This document shows positions 23,690 through 31,792 of a stretch of DNA of 64,000 nucleotides, one piece after another. Both the position numbers and the translations under genes were made by a program. The notes below the pieces were generated by a model. The model was not told where the DNA came from. It saw nothing but the letters and a program-made list of their open reading frames with translations, and made no database searches. Position 1 is the stretch's first letter. The number at the start of each line of letters is the position of its first letter. Origin of the DNA: Aeromicrobium sp. Root344 (GTDB lineage Bacteria > Actinomycetota > Actinomycetes > Propionibacteriales > Nocardioidaceae); NCBI RefSeq assembly GCF_001425755.1, contig NZ_LMDH01000001.1, positions 3,409,571-3,473,570 of the forward strand, given 5' to 3'.

Positions 23690-25416
23690 CACCACAGTCT
23701 CACCTTGGTGTCGACCAGGCTGTCGAGGATGTCGGGCCACCGCTCGGACAGCCGCATCTCGTCGATGCGCTCTCGGACATCCTGGTTGAGGATCTCGTTG
23801 GCCCGGTCCGGGTCGTTCTCGATCAGGTCGAGATAGGCCGGCAGCGTGTCGTCCTTGATGAGGCCCCAGCGCGTGTCGAAGTCGGCGATGTTGGAGCGTG
23901 GGATGTTGAGCGTCACCTCACCGCCCTGGACGCCGGGGATGAGGGGCTGGGTGTCGATCTCGATGTGGATCGGGTCGTCGACCTCGCCGAGCGTGTGCGT
24001 CCCGGGGATCGAGGGCTGGCCCACCAGTCCCATCATGTAGGTCATGACCTCGCCGGTCGGGTCGTGGTTCTTCATGTCCTGGTACTGGTCGGCGATCGTG
24101 TAGAACTGCTCGCGCCGGAGCAGCTCCTCGTTGCCGTGGTTGAGCAGGTCGGTGTCGCCCGTACGACTGGCCGTGTCGATGTCCTGCCACGCGTGGTACG
24201 CCTGGTCCACCTGCTGCTGGTCGTCGCCCAGGAGACCGGCCCGCCGCAGCTCGTCGATGCTTCCCATGCCGCCTTCGAGATAGGCCTCGTGCATCATCGA
24301 CGCGTCGTAGAAGATGTCCTTCTGCATCTGCAGGAACGTCGTCTGGTAGAACTTCAGCTCGTCCTCACCCATGCGGGAGATCTCGTCCAGCTGGTTGAGC
24401 GGGAACGGCAGCGCCGAGTCGGGGATCGGCCCGAGCTTGTCGGCCAGCTCGCGGGCCATCGTCTGGAAGAACTCGATGTCCTCGAACCCCGCGGCGAACG
24501 AGGGTCCGATCATCGCGGCCATGCCGGCCCACCGGAAGTTCGGGTTGTCCAGGAAGAGCTGGGCGTAGTAGGCGTACGTCTTCTCATACTGGTCGCTGAC
24601 CGCCTCGGCTCCCTTGCTGACGTCCCAGGTGGTCAGGTCGATGCCGGCCTTCTCGGCCGCCTTGGTGACGTAGTACTGCTGCAGCACGTCCGCGTACGTC
24701 TTGGGGTCGACGCCCATGCGTCGGGCGAGGTCGAGGATGCGGTTGAGCGTCGCCGACGGGGTGCCGAGCGGCGGTGCGGCGAAGAACGCATCGAGCGTCC
24801 CGTTGCGCTTCAGCCGCTGCAAGAGGTCGGCCAGCTCCGCGTCGGTGTAGGTGATCGAGGGGAACCTCATGGCGGTGCCGAGGGCTAGGAATCCGGCGGC
24901 GACCAGCGCCTTGACCGCCTCAGCCGTGGGCCCCGTGGCGAACTCCCGTGCGACTTCGTTCGCATCCTCGTCGAGGACCTTCTCGGCGGCGGCGTACTTC
25001 CGGTCGAGGTCCGCCCGGAGCGCGTCGAGCGCCGCGGTGAGGTCACCGTGCGGGGAGTCGCGGTGGTCGTACGAGATCGACATGCCGCCGTAGTGGTACT
25101 GCGCGTTGAGGCCGCTGACCGTGGTGTCGAACGCGTCGACGGCAGCCGCGAACTTCGTGAGGCAGCCGACGGCGTAGACGCCTGCAAGTCCCAGGTTCTG
25201 CGCCGCGGCCCTGGCCGCTCGCGGGTTGGCTCGCACCCCGGCGACGATCTCACCCTCGATCGCGTCGACCGCGCGCTGCTCGTCAGCGAGCAGGTCGTCA
25301 GCGAGGTCGATCAACACCGTCGCGTTGCTGCCCGGAGACGCTGCGGCCTCGCGAATGTCATCGCCCGTCACAGGGTGGAAGGCGTACCTCCCCGGAAACC
25401 GATCAACCACGGGCAC
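23689..25416 (-). CDS. Large hypothetical protein with WXG-like helical N-terminal part
   Basis: A 575-aa soluble protein without signal peptide. Residues about 40-170 are Ala-rich helices with a pattern like WXG100/ESX-type substrates (AFDTTVSGLNAQYHYGGM). A glycine/alanine hinge (ALVAAGFLALG) follows, then a long helical region rich in Tyr, Asp and Gln. A short beta section with VDDPIHIEIDTQPLIPG lies near 485. The start is a GTG, 6 nt after CAGACT. It is coupled to a downstream lipoprotein gene. No toxin, immunity or ESX gene is visible nearby, so a role as a cell-surface effector is speculative. Confidence 0.7.
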   Translation of the reverse strand: MPVVDRFPGRYAFHPVTGDDIREAAASPGSNATVLIDLADDLLADEQRAVDAIEGEIVAGVRANPRAARAAAQNLGLAGVYAVGCLTKFAAAVDAFDTTVSGLNAQYHYGGMSISYDHRDSPHGDLTAALDALRADLDRKYAAAEKVLDEDANEVAREFATGPTAEAVKALVAAGFLALGTAMRFPSITYTDAELADLLQRLKRNGTLDAFFAAPPLGTPSATLNRILDLARRMGVDPKTYADVLQQYYVTKAAEKAGIDLTTWDVSKGAEAVSDQYEKTYAYYAQLFLDNPNFRWAGMAAMIGPSFAAGFEDIEFFQTMARELADKLGPIPDSALPFPLNQLDEISRMGEDELKFYQTTFLQMQKDIFYDASMMHEAYLEGGMGSIDELRRAGLLGDDQQQVDQAYHAWQDIDTASRTGDTDLLNHGNEELLRREQFYTIADQYQDMKNHDPTGEVMTYMMGLVGQPSIPGTHTLGEVDDPIHIEIDTQPLIPGVQGGEVTLNIPRSNIADFDTRWGLIKDDTLPAYLDLIENDPDRANEILNQDVRERIDEMRLSERWPDILDSLVDTKVRLW

Positions 25417-25471
25417 AGTCTGTCGCAGTGTCGCTCAGCCAGCAATTCCGCCTGACGGCTCGCTTCTAGGC

Positions 25472-27007
25472 TCAGATGTCCCGGAAGGTCTCGATCTGGG
25501 CGCCGAGGGCGTTGAGGCGCTCGGCCAGGTCTTCGTAGCCGCGGTTGATGACGTAGACGCTGCGCAGCACCGAGGTGCCCTTGGCCGCGAGCATCGCGAG
25601 CAGGATGACGACGGCGGGCCGCAAGGCCGGGGGGCACACCAGCTCGGTGCCGCTCCAGTGCGTCGGGCCCTCGATCAGCACGCGGTGCGGGTCGAGCAGC
25701 TTGACCGACGCGCCGAGCTTGTTGAGCTCGGTGAGGTAGATCGCCCGGTTCTCGTAGACCCAGTCGTGCAGCATCGTCTGACCCTCGGCCGTGGCGGCGA
25801 TGACCGCGAAGAACGGCAGGTTGTCGATGTTGAGCCCGGGGAACGGCATCGGGTGGATCTTGTCGATCGGCGCGTGCAACGCCGACGGATGCGTCGTGAT
25901 GTCGACGAGGCGGGTCTCACCGTTCTCGGCGGGATACTCCTCGCCGCGGTCGTACTGGAAGCCCATCTCCTCGAGCAGCGCGAGCTCGATCTCCATGAAC
26001 TCGATCGGTACGCGGCGCACCGTGATGCTCGACTTGGTGACGATGGCGGCCGCGATGAGGCTCATGGCCTCGATGGGGTCCTCGCTGGGGGCGTACTCGA
26101 CGTCGCAGTTGATGACCGGCTTGCCGGTGACTCGCAACGTCGTGGTGCCGATGCCCTCGATGCCGACGCCGAGCTTGACCAGGAAGAAGCACAGGTCCTG
26201 GACCATGTAGTTGGGGCTCGCGTTGCGGATCACGGTGACGCCGTCATAGCGGGCGGCCGCGAGGAGTGCGTTCTCGGTGACCGTGTCGCCACGCTCGGTG
26301 AGCACGAGCGGCCGCTCCGGCCCGACGCCCTTGGCCGCGGTGGCGTGATAGCTGCCCTCGGTCGCCACGACCTTGAGGCCGAACGGTCGCAACGCCGTCA
26401 TGTGCGGCTCGACGGTGCGGGTGCCGAGGTCGCAGCCTCCGGCGTACGGCAGCTCGAAGTCGTCGTAACGGTGCATCAGCGGGCCGAGGAACATGATGAT
26501 GCTGCGCGTACGCCTCGCGGCCTCGGCGTCCATCGCGGCGAGGTTGAGGTTCTCGGGCACGATGAGCTCGAGGTCGTTCTGCTCGTTGAGCCAGGTCGCC
26601 TTGACCCCGATCGAGGTCAGCACCTCGAGCAGGCGATTGACCTCCTCGATGCGTGCGACCTTGCGCAGGACCGTGGTGCCGGCGTTGAGCAGCGAGGCGC
26701 ACAGCAGGGCGACGCCGGCGTTCTTGCTCGACTTGACGTCGATCGATCCCGACAGGGTCGTGCCGCCTGCGACGCGGAGGTGACTGGGGCCCGAGGTGCC
26801 CACCGTCACGAGCTCGGAGTCGAGGGCACTGCCGATGCGGGCGAGCATGTCGAGCGTCAAGTTCTGCTGCCCCTTCTCGATGCGGTTCACCGCACTCTGG
26901 CTGGTCTTGAGCTCGGTGGCAAGCTCGGCCTGCGTGAGCCCACTGTGCTGGCGGGCGTCACGGATGAGTGCCCCGATGCGGGAGAGATAGTCGTCGCGAA
27001 CGGTCAT
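25472..27007 (-). CDS. XRE-type HTH domain fused to a UDP-GlcNAc 1-carboxyvinyltransferase (MurA)-like enzyme
   Basis: A 511-aa fusion. Residues about 6-66 form an XRE/Cro helix-turn-helix (GLTQAELATELKTSQSAVNR). The rest is an EPSP-synthase/MurA fold: KSSKNAGVALL (substrate Lys-Asn, about 93-103), YAGGCDLGTRTVEPH with the MurA-type reactive Cys near 192, and the closing INRGYEDLAERLNALGAQIE. The usual FPTDMQAQ segment is replaced by FPGLNIDNLPFF, so activity may differ from canonical MurA. The ATG at 27007 is 7 nt from TATGGT; an upstream in-frame ATG at 27019 overlaps an inverted repeat. It may control its own expression or cell-wall genes in response to substrate. Confidence 0.88.
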   Translation of the reverse strand: MTVRDDYLSRIGALIRDARQHSGLTQAELATELKTSQSAVNRIEKGQQNLTLDMLARIGSALDSELVTVGTSGPSHLRVAGGTTLSGSIDVKSSKNAGVALLCASLLNAGTTVLRKVARIEEVNRLLEVLTSIGVKATWLNEQNDLELIVPENLNLAAMDAEAARRTRSIIMFLGPLMHRYDDFELPYAGGCDLGTRTVEPHMTALRPFGLKVVATEGSYHATAAKGVGPERPLVLTERGDTVTENALLAAARYDGVTVIRNASPNYMVQDLCFFLVKLGVGIEGIGTTTLRVTGKPVINCDVEYAPSEDPIEAMSLIAAAIVTKSSITVRRVPIEFMEIELALLEEMGFQYDRGEEYPAENGETRLVDITTHPSALHAPIDKIHPMPFPGLNIDNLPFFAVIAATAEGQTMLHDWVYENRAIYLTELNKLGASVKLLDPHRVLIEGPTHWSGTELVCPPALRPAVVILLAMLAAKGTSVLRSVYVINRGYEDLAERLNALGAQIETFRDI

Positions 27008-27014
27008 GTCTTTC

Positions 27015-27042
27015 ACCATATCTCAGTTATGAGATATTTCAA
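27015..27042 (-). promoter_or_regulatory. Promoter and palindromic operator of the HTH-MurA gene
   Basis: ATATCTCA (27018-27025) and TGAGATAT (27030-27037) form a perfect 8-bp inverted repeat with a 4-nt spacer, very A+T-rich for this genome. On the minus strand TTGAAA (complement of 27037-27042) and TATGGT (complement of 27015-27020), 16 nt apart, give a -35/-10 pair with the start codon 7 nt on. The repeat covers the spacer and touches both boxes, as expected for an XRE-family autorepressor site. Confidence 0.65.
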
Positions 27043-27073
27043 TTCCTCACGATTCGGCGTGCCGGAGCGTTCG

Positions 27074-27718
27074 TCAGGCGGTCGTGGAGTCGCTCTGACC
27101 CAGCTTGCGCGCATCCTCCACGCCGCCGAAGTTGGCCACGTGACCCCAGTAGATGCCGTACGCGAGCTCGGCGATCGTGAGGTCGTGGATCGGGAACAGC
27201 GTCGCGGGGGAGACCCGCCGGACGAAGTCGACGGTCTCGCTGACCTTGGCCCACGGCGCGCTCAACGGCACGGCCAGGACGTCGACACCCTCCGGCGCGT
27301 ACGCGTAGGTGTCGCCGGGGTGGAACAGGGTGGGCTCGCCATCCGCGCTGACCGTGACGCCGACATTGCCGACGCGGGGGAGCTCGGGCGTGATCACGGC
27401 GTGCTGGGCGCCGACGCCACGCAGCGTGACGCCCTTGACCTCGGTCTCCACACCGTCGCCGTTCTCGCGCCAGTCGCCGAACTCCAGCACGCCGGCGGTC
27501 TCCGGATCACACAGCAGCACGGCTCCCGGGTTGCGCTCGACCAGCGCGGGCGCGCGGTTCTGGTCGATGTGGTCGAGGTGCTGATGTGTCACGACGATCG
27601 CGTCGAGACCCTCCAGCTCGAAGGGCGCGTCGGGGCTGAAGGCGCCGGGATCGATCAGGATCCGGGTGTCTGCGGTCTCCACGAGCACCGTCGCATGGCC
27701 GAAGCGAGTGATCTGCAT
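27074..27718 (-). CDS. Metallo-beta-lactamase-fold hydrolase (UPF0173/UlaG-like)
   Basis: A 214-aa MBL-fold protein. Metal-binding residues appear in VVTHQHLDHIDQ (HxHxDH), GAQHAVITPE, FHPGDTYAYA and FPIHDLTIAE; the N-terminus MQITRFGHATVLVET is typical of the UlaG-like group that includes lactonases and nucleases. I use the ATG at 27718, 6 nt after CAGGAT; a further in-frame ATG lies at 27733. Substrate unknown. Confidence 0.85.
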   Translation of the reverse strand: MQITRFGHATVLVETADTRILIDPGAFSPDAPFELEGLDAIVVTHQHLDHIDQNRAPALVERNPGAVLLCDPETAGVLEFGDWRENGDGVETEVKGVTLRGVGAQHAVITPELPRVGNVGVTVSADGEPTLFHPGDTYAYAPEGVDVLAVPLSAPWAKVSETVDFVRRVSPATLFPIHDLTIAELAYGIYWGHVANFGGVEDARKLGQSDSTTA

Positions 27719-27765
27719 GCGGCCATCCTGCACCCGTGCTCAAAGCGGTTCGGAGTGGCTTGGGC

Positions 27766-28014
27766 TCAGCCCAGGTACTTCTCGACGACGTCCGGCGAAC
27801 GCTCGGCGGCGTCGTCGGGCGACTCGCCGTACTGCCGCTTCGCGTTCCTCTGGCGCAGCAGGTCCCAGGCCTGGTCGAGCTCGACCTCGAGCTTCTGCAG
27901 CCGGGCGTGCTCCTCGGCCGGTGTCACCTCGTGCTTGCTGAGCTGCTCGCGCAGCGTCTTCTCCTCGGCGACGAGTGCCGAGATGTGCTCGTGGATGCCC
28001 TGGTCTGTCGTCAT
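27766..28014 (-). CDS. DUF2630-family small protein
   Basis: An 82-aa acidic, mostly helical protein; residues 1-58 look like a coiled coil (EEKTLREQLSKHEVTPAEEH, LQKLEVELDQAWDLLRQRNA), ending in YGESPDDAAERSPDVVEKYL, which matches the DUF2630 family of Actinobacteria. TAGACT lies 6 nt before the ATG (leaderless). Function unknown. Confidence 0.85.
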   Translation of the reverse strand: MTTDQGIHEHISALVAEEKTLREQLSKHEVTPAEEHARLQKLEVELDQAWDLLRQRNAKRQYGESPDDAAERSPDVVEKYLG

Positions 28015-28065
28015 GGCGCGAGTCTACGACTGACACGGACGCCAGGGGAGTGACAGGATCGGCGC

Positions 28066-28518
28066 ATGGAGTTCCACGGCAGGGTCGAGCTCGGGGGCAA
28101 GACCGCGACGGGCATCGAGGTGCCTGCTGATGTCGTCGAGACGCTCGGCGGCGGCAAGCGCCCGCCGGTGACCGTGACGACTGGCGGCCACACCTACCGG
28201 ACGACGGTGGCGCCGATGGGTGGTCGGTTCATGATCCCGCTGAGTGCGGAGAACCGGGCGGCCTCGGGGCTGGCTGCGGGCGACGAGGTCGACGTCGAGA
28301 TCACGCTCGACACCGCACCTCGCGAGATGAAGGCGCCCGACGACCTCGCCGAGGCCCTGCGCGCCTCGCCGGAGGCAGAGGCGTTCTTCGAGTCGCTGTC
28401 GTTCAGCCACAAGCGGAGCTATGTCGACTGGATCGTCGGCGCCAAGCGGGACGAGACCCGGCAGCGCCGTGTGGCGCAGGCCGTCGAGCTGTTGCTCACC
28501 AAACGCAAGCAGCGCTGA
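28066..28518 (+). CDS. DUF1905 / YdeI-type protein
   Basis: A 150-aa two-part protein. Residues about 2-85 match DUF1905 (a small beta-barrel with PVTVTTGGHTYRTTVAPMGG and GLAAGDEVDVEITLD), and the rest is a helical YdeI/OmpD-associated segment with SLSFSHKRSYVDWIVGAKRD, named after bacteriocin-protection genes. The molecular role is unproven. CAGGAT stands 6 nt before the ATG. Divergent from the DUF2630 gene. Confidence 0.85.
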   Translation: MEFHGRVELGGKTATGIEVPADVVETLGGGKRPPVTVTTGGHTYRTTVAPMGGRFMIPLSAENRAASGLAAGDEVDVEITLDTAPREMKAPDDLAEALRASPEAEAFFESLSFSHKRSYVDWIVGAKRDETRQRRVAQAVELLLTKRKQR

Positions 28519-28532
28519 GCGCACGTACGAGA

Positions 28533-29144
28533 TCAGCGCTCGGCGAACGCCAGCTTGGCGCCCAGCGCGACGAACGCACCGGCGAACGTACGCCGCATCC
28601 AGGTCAGCACCGCGGGGCGTGAGATCACCCGATCGCGGATGACGGCGGCGAACACGCCGTACGCGACGAAGACGACGAACGTGATCAGCATGAAGACGCC
28701 GCTCAGCTCGAGCATGCGCAGCAGATAGTGCGGCTCGCCCGAGCTGACGAACTGCGGCAGGAACGCCACGAAGAAGATCGACAGCTTGGGGTTCAGGATG
28801 TTGACCAGAACGCCCGACGTGATGACCTGCCGCGCTGTCCTGGGCTCGTGCTCAGCCTCGACGCTCAAGGCGCCCTTGTCCCGCAGGGTGTTCCACGCCA
28901 TGTAGAGCAGATAGGCGACTCCGGCGTACTTGAGCGTCTGGAACGCCACGGCGCTGGTGTGCAGCAGGGCCGCAAGGCCGGTGATCGCGGCGACGATGTG
29001 CGGCAACGTTCCCAGCGTGCAGCCGATCGCGGCGACCAGGCTCGCCCGTGCGCCACGGGTGAGGCCGGCCACCATCGTGTAGAGCACACCCGTCCCGGGT
29101 GAGGCCACGACGATGAGCGACGTGAGGAGGAACGCGACGGTCAT
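28533..29144 (-). CDS. LysE-family amino-acid/metabolite exporter
   Basis: A 203-aa inner-membrane protein with about six helices of the LysE/RhtB superfamily. The N-terminal VVASPGTGVLYTMVAGLTRG matches the family signature PGP/T near the first helix, and GVLVNILNPKLSIFFVAFLPQF is the conserved central loop. The start is the ATG at 29144, 7 nt after TACGCT. It probably exports an amino acid or homoserine lactone-like compound. Convergent with the DUF1905 gene. Confidence 0.88.
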   Translation of the reverse strand: MTVAFLLTSLIVVASPGTGVLYTMVAGLTRGARASLVAAIGCTLGTLPHIVAAITGLAALLHTSAVAFQTLKYAGVAYLLYMAWNTLRDKGALSVEAEHEPRTARQVITSGVLVNILNPKLSIFFVAFLPQFVSSGEPHYLLRMLELSGVFMLITFVVFVAYGVFAAVIRDRVISRPAVLTWMRRTFAGAFVALGAKLAFAER

Positions 29145-29163
29145 GGCGCAGAGCGTAGCCGCA

Positions 29164-29580
29164 TCACGAGTGCGCGACACGTACTCGTCGCGGCAGCACC
29201 AGCAGTGCCGCGAGAACGAACGAGCCGCCGAGCGCGATGACGTTGAGGACCTGGTCGGTCCGGTCGAGATCGCCGAGATGCGGCAGGTGGTACGACAGGT
29301 GCAATGTGCCGAACGTCAGCCAGGTCCACCCGGCGGTCGCCACGACGGCAGGCTTGAGGCTGATGGCCGCGAGAAGACTGAGGACCAACAGCGCCGTGTA
29401 GGTGGCACCGACATCGCGGATCAGGTGCTCGTTGTAGGGCCCGTCGACGGCAATCCACACCCTTCCCAGGCCTGGGAACGAGTCGTAGAAGGAGCGCGGG
29501 GCGATCGACGCCCACGGGCCGGTGTAGGCGCCGGTCGCGGCGAGCACCAGGAGCAGCGTGCGCTGGAGGGTCGGGGTCAT
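29164..29580 (-). CDS. Hypothetical membrane protein under an ECF41-type promoter
   Basis: A 138-aa protein with four hydrophobic segments and conserved-looking polar loops (GPWASIAPRSFYDSFPGLGR and GPYNEHLIRDVGATYTA). I do not know an experimentally assigned function. The ATG lies 8 nt downstream of the CGTC of an exact TGTCACA-16 nt-CGTC element, so transcription from it would begin at or next to the start codon. That links this gene to the sigma factor at 21684. Confidence 0.75.
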   Translation of the reverse strand: MTPTLQRTLLLVLAATGAYTGPWASIAPRSFYDSFPGLGRVWIAVDGPYNEHLIRDVGATYTALLVLSLLAAISLKPAVVATAGWTWLTFGTLHLSYHLPHLGDLDRTDQVLNVIALGGSFVLAALLVLPRRVRVAHS

Positions 29581-29588
29581 GCCCCTCA

Positions 29589-29615
29589 GACGACACCGTC
29601 AGCGCCGATGTGACA
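29589..29615 (-). promoter_or_regulatory. ECF41-type promoter, exact consensus
   Basis: On the minus strand TGTCACA (complement of 29609-29615), a 16-nt spacer and CGTC (complement of 29589-29592) lie directly upstream of the 138-aa membrane-protein gene. The spacing equals that of the sites at the sigma factor locus 7 kb away. Confidence 0.75.
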
Positions 29616-29637
29616 AGTACCCGCAAGGTCACCGCCC

Positions 29638-30705
29638 TCAGCCGCGCAGCTGGGCGGCCAGCGGGCAGTCGAACGGGTCGCGGGCTCGCAGCCCCACGTT
29701 GTTGAGATAGCCGACCACGATGGCATACGACTCGAAAAGGCCGACCTCCATGTAGTCGATGCCCTCCCGCTCGCAGTACGCCCGCACGGTCGGCCGTGCC
29801 TTCTTGAGGTTGCAGCGGGGCATGCTCGGGAACAGGTGGTGCTCGATCTGGTAGTTGAGCCCGCCCATCGCGACATCGGTCAGCGGGTTGCCGCGTACGT
29901 TGCGGGACACCATGACCTGGCGACGGAGGAAGTCGAGCTTCATCTCCGGCGGCACGATCGGCATGCCCTTGTGGGCAGGAGCGAAGGATACTCCCAGGCA
30001 TACGCCGAACACCGCCATCTGGACGGCGAAGAAGGCCAGCGCCTTGCCGAGCGGCAGGAACGCCAGGAGCACGGCGACGTACGCGGTCAGGCGGGTCACG
30101 ACGATGGTGAGCTCGGTGCGGCGCCACGGCTGGGTCGAGATCTTGTCCCGCGCCGCCTGGACGCTGGCCGCGTGCAGGTTGAGCCCTTCGAGCGTCAGCA
30201 GGGGGAAGAACAGCCAGCCCTGGTGCCGCGAGAACCACCCGGCGAAGCCCGTGCGCTCCGCGACGATCGCGGGGGTGAACGCGACGACTCCGGCAGCGAT
30301 GTCGGGGTCGATGCCCTCCTGGTTCGGCGCCTTGTGGTGCAGGTTGTGCTTGGCCCGCCACCACGCGAAGCTCAACCCGGCGAACGCCCCCGCGAAGATC
30401 CTCGCTGCCCAGGCGTTCCACGTCGCCGACGCGAAGATCTGCCGGTGAGCGGCGTCGTGGCCGAGGAAGCCGAACTGGGTCACCACGAGCCCCAGCGCTG
30501 CGGCCAGGATGAGCTGCCACCACGAGTTGCCGACGAGGAAGAAGCCGCACCAGATCGCCGCGAACCCTCCGACGGCGAGGACGATCTGCGTCCAGTAGTA
30601 CAGGTGTCGACGCTCGAGCAGGCCCTGCTCACGGACGTCGCGCATGAGGTCACCGAACAGGCTGACGTAGCGATCGGGCGGGCGTACGTCCGGCTGAGCT
30701 GTCAT
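29638..30705 (-). CDS. Membrane fatty-acid desaturase
   Basis: A 355-aa di-iron acyl desaturase with all three histidine boxes: GHDAAHRQ near 87, HNLHHK near 119 and QIEHHLFP near 290; the last, QxxHH, is typical of front-end/acyl-lipid desaturases. Four membrane helices surround them. It inserts a double bond into acyl chains using oxygen and an electron donor, adjusting membrane fluidity. The ATG follows TAGCGT by 7 nt. No reductase or ferredoxin gene is adjacent. Confidence 0.92.
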   Translation of the reverse strand: MTAQPDVRPPDRYVSLFGDLMRDVREQGLLERRHLYYWTQIVLAVGGFAAIWCGFFLVGNSWWQLILAAALGLVVTQFGFLGHDAAHRQIFASATWNAWAARIFAGAFAGLSFAWWRAKHNLHHKAPNQEGIDPDIAAGVVAFTPAIVAERTGFAGWFSRHQGWLFFPLLTLEGLNLHAASVQAARDKISTQPWRRTELTIVVTRLTAYVAVLLAFLPLGKALAFFAVQMAVFGVCLGVSFAPAHKGMPIVPPEMKLDFLRRQVMVSRNVRGNPLTDVAMGGLNYQIEHHLFPSMPRCNLKKARPTVRAYCEREGIDYMEVGLFESYAIVVGYLNNVGLRARDPFDCPLAAQLRG

Positions 30706-30800
30706 GCCTTCGACGCTATGGAGATTCGAAGCCGCGCACGATGGCGCTGGGACCCCGTCCGCAGGGGGTCTGGACCCACCCCTGCCTCACACCGGCAACG

Positions 30801-31439
30801 TCAGGCGGCGAGTGGCTCCAACTGCGGTGCGGCTGATGCGAGGCGGCCCATGCGCCAGAGCCGGTGCACCACGAGGGCCGCGACGACCGAGCCACTGGTG
30901 CCGAGGAACAGGTCGCCGAGCGTGTCGGTGTAGGCACCACGGCGCTCAGAGGACGTGCTGATGAACGCGTAGTACTCGGCGATCTCCCAGCCGACGGCCA
31001 CGGTGGCGCCGAACGCGAGAGCCCGCTCGATGGTGGCGTGCAGCGTCGCCGTGCGGTGCAGGGTCAACAGGATCACACCGGCTGTCAGCAGGCCGGTGTT
31101 CATGAAGTGGATCCAGTCGTCGAACCACACGATCGTGTCGTACATGTTCATCCGGTTGCCGAGGGTGTCGGTGAAGCACGTCACCGTCACGAGCAGGTCG
31201 GCGACCCACGGGAACGACGCGCGGTCGCGCCAAAAGACGTACCAGAGCGCGGGGACGGAGAACGCGAGCAGGGGATAGGTGACGGCGCGCAGGCCGGCCG
31301 CCTTGCCCCGCATGTGACCGAGGTCGGGGAACATCAAGGCGATCGCCAGGAGAATCAGCAGGCCGGCTTTCGCAGTGATGTCGAGACTGCGCACGACCGG
31401 TGGCGCGACATGTCGTGTCGCCGGCCCTTTGTCGCTCAT
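30801..31439 (-). CDS. Multi-pass membrane protein, DUF2238/YjdF-like
   Basis: A 212-aa protein with about five to six membrane segments. The conserved polar motifs DDWIHFMNTG, VGWEIAEYYAF and YTDTLGDLFLGTSGS resemble DUF2238 (YjdF) proteins, whose function is unknown. TATTCT lies 6 nt before the ATG, suggesting leaderless transcription. It follows the desaturase gene's promoter region on the same strand. Confidence 0.75.
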   Translation of the reverse strand: MSDKGPATRHVAPPVVRSLDITAKAGLLILLAIALMFPDLGHMRGKAAGLRAVTYPLLAFSVPALWYVFWRDRASFPWVADLLVTVTCFTDTLGNRMNMYDTIVWFDDWIHFMNTGLLTAGVILLTLHRTATLHATIERALAFGATVAVGWEIAEYYAFISTSSERRGAYTDTLGDLFLGTSGSVVAALVVHRLWRMGRLASAAPQLEPLAA

Positions 31440-31550
31440 GTGCCAAGAATAGTGGGGGATCTCGGCCGCTTCTGCCGATTTCTGCGCCCGAGAGCAGAGA
31501 TGCGTTGCAGTTTGGTGTCACATTCTCGCCGTTCCGGACATATACACGGT

Positions 31551-31730
31551 GTGAACGCCTCCACAGCAGGTCCCGTCCGCCGAGTCGTCGCCTCTGGCCT
31601 TCGCTGGTGGCGGACCGCCTTGCACGTGGCGGTCACCTGCATCGTCATCACTGTCGTGAGCCAGAACGCCACCCATCCCAGTCCGGCACGCCCGGCCGAA
31701 GTCACGGTGATCCTCCCGGTCGGCCGTTGA
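31551..31730 (+). CDS. Possible small single-pass membrane protein
   Basis: A 59-codon frame with GTG start, strongly G/C-rich third positions and one hydrophobic segment (LHVAVTCIVITVVSQ). There is no RBS; TATACA lies 4 nt before the GTG. It lies in a gap between a minus-strand membrane gene and a lipoprotein gene. I call it only as possible; it could be non-coding. Confidence 0.3.
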   Translation: MNASTAGPVRRVVASGLRWWRTALHVAVTCIVITVVSQNATHPSPARPAEVTVILPVGR

Positions 31731-31792
31731 CGCAGGACGATCTTGTCCGGCATCGGGGGACAGGGTGACACGCTCGTGCGAGACTCGCCGAC

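Noticed and set aside
31516-31542. TGTCACA followed after 16 nt by CATA, resembling the ECF41 promoters
   Set aside because: The -10 tetramer is CATA, not CGTC, and only a doubtful small ORF follows.
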